A DNA stretch of 13,427 nt from contig JAQTSH010000027.1 of the NCBI GenBank assembly GCA_028711405.1, positions 1-13,427 of the forward strand, given 5' to 3'. Both the position numbers and the translations under genes were made by a program. The DNA is from Methanoregula sp. GTDB lineage: Archaea > Halobacteriota > Methanomicrobia > Methanomicrobiales > Methanospirillaceae. Shown here piece after piece: positions 1-5,800 of this stretch. Position 1 is the stretch's first letter. The number at the start of each line of letters is the position of its first letter. Below the pieces are notes generated by a model. That model was not told the origin of the DNA. It did no database searches and was given only the letters and a program-made list of their open reading frames with translations.

Positions 1-1251
1 ATCATCGGCAACTGGGTGCGGGAACTCCAGCGGTTTGCACCGTCCCTCCGTCACTATGTCCATCATGGGATTAAGCGGTGTTCCGGCGCAGAATTCTCCC
101 GTGCACGGGAGAGTGCAGATCTTGTGATCACCTCCTACCAGACTGTGCAGCGCGACGAGGAGCTTTTCGCTTCCTGCGACTGGGACTGTGTCGTCCTTGA
201 TGAAGCGCAGAATATCAAGAACCACGCGACCAAGCAGGCACGGGCGGTGAGAAAGATCCCTGCCGGGAGCAGAATTGTCCTCACGGGCACACCGGTCGAG
301 AACCGGCTCTTTGAACTCTGGTCGATCATGGACTTTTTAAACCCCGGTTACCTCGGTTCTGCCGCGTCCTTCCAGAAACAGTTCTCCATCCCGATCGAGA
401 AGCACCACGATACCGGTAAGGCGCAAATTTTAAAGCAGATCGTCCGACCGTTCCTGTTGCGCCGGTTGAAGACTGACAAGACCATCATTGACGATCTGCC
501 GGAGAAGATGATCGCAAAGGAGTTCTGCCCGCTCACAAAGGAACAGGCATCGCTCTATGAAGCGGCAGTCCAGGACATGCTCGAGAAGCTCGATACGCTG
601 GAAGGCATCGAGCGCAAAGGCGCCGTGCTTGTCACCCTGATGAGGTTGAAGCAGATCTGCGATCACCCGGCGCTCTTCTTAAACGACGAGAGTGAACTGG
701 CGCTGCGCTCCGGTAAAGTAGACCGGCTCTGCGAGGTGCTTGAGGAGGTGCTTGCGAATGATGAGCGGGCGCTCGTCTTCACCCAGTACGCGACGTTCGG
801 TGAGATGCTCAAACCATATCTCGAAAAGGTCTTCTCAACTGAAGTTCTCTTCCTGTCCGGCAAGACGAAACGGGAAGCACGGGATGAGATGGTCGCACGG
901 TTCGCCGACCGGAAGGGACCGAAGATCTTCGTACTCTCGTTAAAAGCCGGTGGGACCGGGCTGAACCTGACCTCGGCAAACCATGTCTTCCACATTGACC
1001 GCTGGTGGAACCCCGCAGTCGAAGACCAGGCGACCGACCGGGCGTTTCGGATCGGGCAGACAAAGAACGTCGAGGTACACCTGATGATCTCCGCAGGCAC
1101 GCTCGAAGAGAAGATCGATGCCGTCCTTGAAGACAAACGGGCACTTGCGGGAAGTATAGTCGGCTCTGGTGAAGACTGGATCACGAACCTCTCGACACAG
1201 GAACTCCGCGAACTTCTGACGCTCAGAAAAGATACACTGGGAGGTGCGTAA
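1..1251 (+). CDS. SNF2-family DNA-dependent ATPase/helicase, C-terminal part (5' partial)
   Basis: The reading frame is open from base 1, so the true start lies upstream; a GTG at 16 is internal. About 416 residues are visible, covering roughly half of a typical SNF2 protein. The first residues (NWVRELQRFAP) match the SNF2 segment just after motif I, so the Walker A lysine lies outside the window. Visible motifs, in window residues: motif II DEAQ (67-70), motif III LTGTPVENRL (from 94), a helicase C-terminal lobe with FTQY (about 260), motif V (LSLKAGGTGLNL) and motif VI (QATDRAFRIGQ, 343-353) with its arginine finger region. SNF2 proteins use ATP hydrolysis to translocate on duplex DNA and displace or remodel bound protein. 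The gene stops one base before a SWIM zinc-finger gene, and SNF2/SWIM pairing is a known prokaryotic arrangement. The substrate is unknown. Confidence 0.95.
   Translation: MIGNWVRELQRFAPSLRHYVHHGIKRCSGAEFSRARESADLVITSYQTVQRDEELFASCDWDCVVLDEAQNIKNHATKQARAVRKIPAGSRIVLTGTPVENRLFELWSIMDFLNPGYLGSAASFQKQFSIPIEKHHDTGKAQILKQIVRPFLLRRLKTDKTIIDDLPEKMIAKEFCPLTKEQASLYEAAVQDMLEKLDTLEGIERKGAVLVTLMRLKQICDHPALFLNDESELALRSGKVDRLCEVLEEVLANDERALVFTQYATFGEMLKPYLEKVFSTEVLFLSGKTKREARDEMVARFADRKGPKIFVLSLKAGGTGLNLTSANHVFHIDRWWNPAVEDQATDRAFRIGQTKNVEVHLMISAGTLEEKIDAVLEDKRALAGSIVGSGEDWITNLSTQELRELLTLRKDTLGGA
1239..1246 (+). promoter_or_regulatory. Shine-Dalgarno site for the SWIM gene
   Basis: GGGAGGTG lies inside the last codons of the SNF2 gene, about six bases before the ATG at 1253. 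It closely matches the archaeal GGAGGTG consensus and supports ATG 1253 as the start rather than the in-frame GTG at 1244, which overlaps the site itself. It also suggests translational linkage of the two genes. Confidence 0.75.
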
Positions 1252-1252
1252 G

Positions 1253-2215
1253 ATGTCCGGATGGGGACCGTGGTACCCGCCTGCACGCCCGATCGCGGTG
1301 AAGAACGGGATCCAGGCGCGGAGCAGGAAAGGAGCGATCGGTGAGACCTGGTGGTCGAAACGGTTCATCTCTGCGCTTGAGCGGATCGGGATCGGATCCC
1401 GGCTGGAACGGGGGCGGTCATATGCCCGCAAGGGGCAGGTGGTGAGTATCGATATCCGTGATGCCACCGTCTATGCCAAGGTACAGGGAACGAGACCGAA
1501 GCCCTACAATATCACCATCTCGTTTACCCGGTTTAATGACCTGGAATGGGCGCGGATCTTTGACGCGCTTGCGTCGCAGGCGCTCTTTACGGCGAGCCTC
1601 CTGGGAGGAGAGATCCCGCAGGAGATCGAGACGGTCTTTACCGGGATCCACCTCTCGCTTCTTCCGGGCAGCGCAAAGGATCTCAAGACCGATTGTGACT
1701 GCCCGGATTATGCAAATCCCTGCAAGCATATCGCTGCCGTCTACTACATTCTCGCAGAACAGTTCGACCGGGACCCATTTCTCATCTTCTCGCTTCGCGG
1801 GCGGGACCGGGAGGCAGTCCTTGAAAACCTCCGCAACCAGCGGAGTGCAGTCGCACCGGTTGAACCGGATGAAGAACCTGGATCCGTGAGTGACAGTGAG
1901 CCTGAACCGTACGGGTCCGAGTTGCCTCCGCTTCCGGCATGTGCAGAATCCTTCTGGGATACTTCAGAGACCCTCGATGCTTTCCCGATTCACCTGTACA
2001 AAAAAACCGAACTGGAAGCGGTTGCGTTAAAACGGCTCGGACCCTCGTTGTTCCGGATCAATAACAAGGATATCGCGGATCTGCTGGCGCCGGTCTATTC
2101 CCATGCCCGCGTGTACGTGCTGGGGGAACTCAAACGACTGGAATCTGCGCCAGAGATCGTGCCGGATGTTGAATTTAAGCAGCCGGCAAAACGGGGCAGG
2201 AAGAAGAAGGTGTAG
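1253..2215 (+). CDS. SWIM zinc-finger protein paired with the SNF2 ATPase
   Basis: This is a 320-residue protein. The SWIM signature CxCx(6)CxH is seen at C148, C150, C157 and H159 and is followed by the expected helix (IAAVYYILAEQF). SWIM domains are predicted zinc-binding modules for DNA or protein contact, and prokaryotic copies are often encoded next to SNF2 ATPases. The N-terminal region (GWGPWYPP, then GETWWSKRFI) is typical of this family. A Glu/Pro/Ser-rich, probably disordered linker spans about residues 203-228. A C-terminal domain of about 90 residues follows and ends in a basic tail (KRGRKKKV) that could contact nucleic acid. The ATG at 1253 is chosen because a strong ribosome site precedes it. 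One base separates it from the SNF2 stop, so the two proteins are probably made together and may form a complex. The biological role is not known. Confidence 0.9.
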   Translation: MSGWGPWYPPARPIAVKNGIQARSRKGAIGETWWSKRFISALERIGIGSRLERGRSYARKGQVVSIDIRDATVYAKVQGTRPKPYNITISFTRFNDLEWARIFDALASQALFTASLLGGEIPQEIETVFTGIHLSLLPGSAKDLKTDCDCPDYANPCKHIAAVYYILAEQFDRDPFLIFSLRGRDREAVLENLRNQRSAVAPVEPDEEPGSVSDSEPEPYGSELPPLPACAESFWDTSETLDAFPIHLYKKTELEAVALKRLGPSLFRINNKDIADLLAPVYSHARVYVLGELKRLESAPEIVPDVEFKQPAKRGRKKKV

Positions 2216-2235
2216 CGGGAGAAATCGCAACATTC

Positions 2236-2241
2236 TTTTTT
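2236..2241 (+). terminator. oligo-T terminator after the SNF2/SWIM pair
   Basis: A run of six T residues lies 21 bases after the SWIM stop codon, and more T-rich sequence follows at 2275-2310. Archaeal RNA polymerase terminates at oligo-T tracts in the non-template strand without needing a hairpin. No strong GC stem precedes it. Confidence 0.5.
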
Positions 2242-2492
2242 GTAGACTTCTCTGGTTTGTAAAAATGTCGATGGATTTTTGTTTGTTGACTGAATTAGAT
2301 TTTTTATTTAATCTGTAAAAAACAAATGTAAATTATTCAAAAATTTATGTGCTTGTTCTCAACATCAGATCTTTTTGGATGATCGTATCCTCTTCATATC
2401 CCCAATCGGGATGGTGCATTGTTATGCAGAACGAGGTATAATGCTGATTATCCTTTTCGAGCTGCCCGAGTCAGTTCACAGAGCAGGGGATC

Positions 2493-2603
2493 TTATCGGT
2501 GTCTCACGCTCCGGGACTCATGCCCATCAACCTCCCGCTGGACTGTTTGATCGTTAGTCGTTCGAGCCGCTGACGCCCTTACCCACAAACTGCACTCAGC
2601 TCG
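2493..2603 (-). pseudogene. possible decayed TnpB-like (IS200/IS605) C-terminal tail
   Basis: On the - strand a 36-codon open frame ends at a TAA (2493-2495) and is bounded upstream by an in-frame TAG (2604-2606). Its translation ends QREVDGHESRSVRHR, with a preceding segment rich in Arg, Ser and Thr. This resembles the poorly conserved tails of IS200/IS605-type TnpB proteins in archaea, but the resemblance is from memory. No RuvC motifs or zinc ribbon are present. If real, only the extreme 3' end of the gene remains, next to the direct repeats. It could equally be chance. Confidence 0.2.
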
Positions 2604-2630
2604 CTATTAAGGGTGGCATGGCTACACCTC
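2596..2630 (+). repeat. 35-base direct repeat, copy 1
   Basis: This unit matches the copy at 2672-2706 at 32 of 35 positions, and the two starts are 76 bases apart. Within the unit, GTGGC and GCTAC could pair in RNA (with one G-U) around a three-base loop. The 41 bases between the copies are not repeated and no third copy is seen in the window. Confidence 0.7.
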
Positions 2631-2671
2631 TGGCACTGAGTTTGGTTCAGCAGCTCAATCTCTGAACGCAA

Positions 2672-2706
2672 TCAGCTCGCTATTGAGGGTGGCACGGCTA
2701 CACCCC
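2672..2706 (+). repeat. 35-base direct repeat, copy 2
   Basis: This is the second copy of the unit at 2596-2630, differing by A/G, T/C and T/C substitutions. Such transition-type divergence points to an old duplication that is drifting, or to the end region of a mobile element, rather than to an active repeat array. Confidence 0.7.
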
Positions 2707-2798
2707 CACACCTGTTGTTTCGTGGCCATACTACTCCCCCAGCGGGCAGTATATTCAATGCAGGTTCCTTTTAAGAAATGTCCATTTTTGCGCAATCA

Positions 2799-2818
2799 TT
2801 TAAAAAGTCATATATACG
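2799..2818 (+). promoter_or_regulatory. TATA-like promoter of the giant surface-protein gene
   Basis: Two AT-rich candidate boxes, TTTAAAAA (2799-2806) and TATATA (2811-2816), sit just before the ATG at 2839. Archaeal TATA boxes centre about 26 bases before the transcription start. That puts initiation near 2829 with the first box, or at the start codon itself with the second. No Shine-Dalgarno sequence is visible before the ATG, which fits a leaderless or very short-leader transcript. Confidence 0.5.
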
Positions 2819-2838
2819 TTTAACAACGATCGCACTGT

Positions 2839-5800
2839 ATGAACTCTGCACGAAAATTAAAAAGGACTTTTCTATTCGTATGTATCCTCATTTGTATCGT
2901 CATCTCATCAGTTGCCGCCGGTGAGATGCAGAATTTGGGGGATAGTTCCACCCGGATACCCGTATCAAATGAAACTATAACAACAATCTCGATGCCTGTC
3001 TCGCAGGATCTCCCGGTTATCTCCACACAGCTCACGATGACGCGCGTGAATCCGGCATACCCAATATACGTATCACAACAACAGGTTGTTGAAACGCTTA
3101 CTTCGGTTACATCTCTCACCCAGGAAACCGGAGAACCAATCTCATTACACGCAGACAAACGCGTTCTCCTCAAAGGAGACACTTTTACTGTTATGGTTGA
3201 TGGAGCAGGGTCACATGATTTTTATCTGTTAATCTTAAATGCCAGCACCACAACCTCGCTGTTATCCTCGCAGGACTACCCTGCGATCGAAACAGGAGCA
3301 GGTGTGAATACCAGTGCATCAGCCCAGCAGGAAATCCGGTATGCATTCAGGAACTGGTATATGGCACAAGGGGCGATTGAACCCCTCACTGCGGCAGATG
3401 GGACAATGGCAATTGTATCAACTGACAGCCAGGGAAGAAGGAATGTTACAGTTACTACGAGCCAGACAACAAAAGATTATTCTTTCTGGTTTTTACTTGC
3501 CGAAAAACCCAACAGTAGTGACCCATGGATTTCCAAGGTTACTGATATGCCGGTCACGATCCGCAACACCCTACCCCCGGTTGTGGGTCCAAATGAGACC
3601 CAAATAACCTCAACCACCACGGGGAAAGGTGATTTTGCTGTGAAGGGGAACCGGGTCATCTGGACTGATAAGCGGAGTGGTTACACGGAGATCTATCTAC
3701 TTAACAGAACCACGGGTATAGAATCCCGGATTACCAACTCAAGTTCTGAAAAATCGTATTTGATTCTTACCGATAATATTATTTTCTGGCAGGACAACCG
3801 GGAAGGATCTCCGGCAATATATGGGTTCAACCCGAATACCCAGTCAGAATTCCACGTTCAAACCGGTATGTTCCCCTATAAAAATAAAGATCGTCTTGTG
3901 TATGCAAGATTTGGAAATACTTCCCAGCAGGTCTATCTTTATAATTTAACTACCCTGCAGGAAACCAGCATCTCATCGCGACAATTTAGCTATGCCTACG
4001 AACCAAAACTTTTCGGAGATACGGTTGTTTGGTTCGAATATAATGCATCTGTGTGTAATTTCTATGCTTATAATATGACAACCGGAATCGAACGCCTGTT
4101 ACCCATCACCATGCCTAGCTGGTCATGGTCATACTCCCTGAATGGCGAGCAGTTGGCGTACATAACTGATAATCAGGTATACATCTATAGTTTATCATCG
4201 GATACCAATACGCCCGTATCTTCGATCGGGTCACCAAAATTTTCTCCCTGTTTCCTGAATGATACTATTGCATGGGTTGACATGCGAAATGGTCAACCGG
4301 ATATTTACATGGTTAACCTCTCCTTATCCAGAGAGGAGGTAATCTGCTTGGATCATGCTACCCAGAATGAACCGGTTATTTCTGGAAATGAAGTGTTCTG
4401 GTTGGATTTCCGGTTCGGAAAACCAGAAATTTTAAGCTGGCAGATGGGCAGGGATATATCATCACCCATCGCCAACTTCACCGCCAACATTACAGCAGGC
4501 ACAGCTCCGCTCACCGTCCGGTTCACTGACACATCCACCGGTTCTCCCAACGGGTGGAACTGGTCATTCGGGGATGGAAGTTTCAGTAATCTTCAGTACC
4601 CGACACACACATACTCAATGGCAGGGCTCTTCACCGTTGCACTTACCGTAACAAATAGCAGCAGCAGTAATACACTTACAAAAACGAATTACATAACGGT
4701 CAACCCTTATAATCCACGGACGCCGGATATTGTCTGGCAGAAATGCCTCGGGGGATTACGGAATGAGACCATATCCACGATCGTGCCGTGTTCTGGTGGG
4801 GGGTACCTGCTGGTCGGTTCTACCACCTCCCAGGACACCAACATCACCGATAACCATGGCGGAACTGATATAATTGTGATAAAGGTCTCTTCATCCGGTA
4901 CAATCGAATGGCAGAAGTGTTACGGGGGAAGCGGTGAAGATTCTGATAGCAGCTGGTCGTGGGATGAGACGTCAAGATCCGCCCAAGAGACCACGGATGG
5001 CGGTTTTATCCTGATTGGATATACCAACTCCATTAATGGAGATGTGACACAGAACCGTGGAGGGACAGATGTTTGGGTAGTGAAGATTAACGTAACCGGG
5101 GGAATCCAGTGGCAGAAGACCTATGGCGGATCATCTGATGACTGGGGTAACGGTATCCTGCAAACCTCTGATGGGGGATATATCTTCATCGGAGGGACAG
5201 AATCAACCGATGGCAATGTACAAGGTAATCACGGGTCATGTGATATCTGGGTTGTCAAGCTCTCGTCCTCCGGAACACCCGAGTGGCAGAAATGCCTTGG
5301 GGGAACCGATTGGGACCGGGGGGAATCCATCATTGAAACGGCCGGTCCGGCATATACCCTGACAGGATACGTGTATTCATATAATGGTGATGTAATCGGC
5401 AATCACGGCAATGACGATTTATGGGTTGCACGGATCAATGCGACAGGTTTTTTGGAATGGCAACGATGTTTCGGTGGGCTGTTATTTGACTGGGGAACGG
5501 ACATCCGAAAGACGACAGATGGGGGTGTAATAGTCGTTGGCGGCACAGGTTCCCACGATGGAAATGTCACCGACAACCATGGATCCGTTGATATGTTTGT
5601 CGTGAAATTAAACCAGTCTGGAGCTCTCGAATGGCAGAGATGTTATGGAAGTGATCTGGAGGAATGGAGTACTGGTGTATCTCAGAACCGCGATGGGTAC
5701 TATCTACTCGTGGGAGAAATGGGACCGGTAGTTTCAGCTGAAGCAGATAGTCAGAGTGCCGAAAATAATCCTGCCAATCCACCGCAACGGAAATATCCAA

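Larger units (their letters stand above)
2242..2798. other. long intergenic stretch without a convincing gene
   Basis: Two compositional parts are visible. The first, to about 2360, is very AT-rich, with several A and T runs and a weak AT hairpin near 2297-2314. The second, about 2390-2760, is much more GC-rich and holds the 35-base direct repeats and a possible transposase-tail remnant. An open frame of 60 codons at 2375-2557 on the + strand has no recognisable motif and no ribosome site, and I do not accept it as a gene. The abrupt composition change suggests inserted or degenerated DNA. Confidence 0.5.

Noticed and set aside
663..1286. 207-codon - strand open frame opposite the SNF2 gene
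   Set aside because: The + strand here encodes conserved SNF2 motifs IV-VI; the reverse frame is Ser/Arg-rich low-complexity sequence typical of antisense shadows.
2375..2557. 60-codon open frame on the + strand
   Set aside because: No ribosome site, no motif, and it crosses the composition boundary; the opposite strand gives an equally plausible reading.
2596..2706. Two-repeat CRISPR-like array (35-base repeats, 41-base spacer)
   Set aside because: The spacing fits, but only two diverged copies exist, there is no cas gene in the window, and the unit lacks the usual archaeal repeat end.
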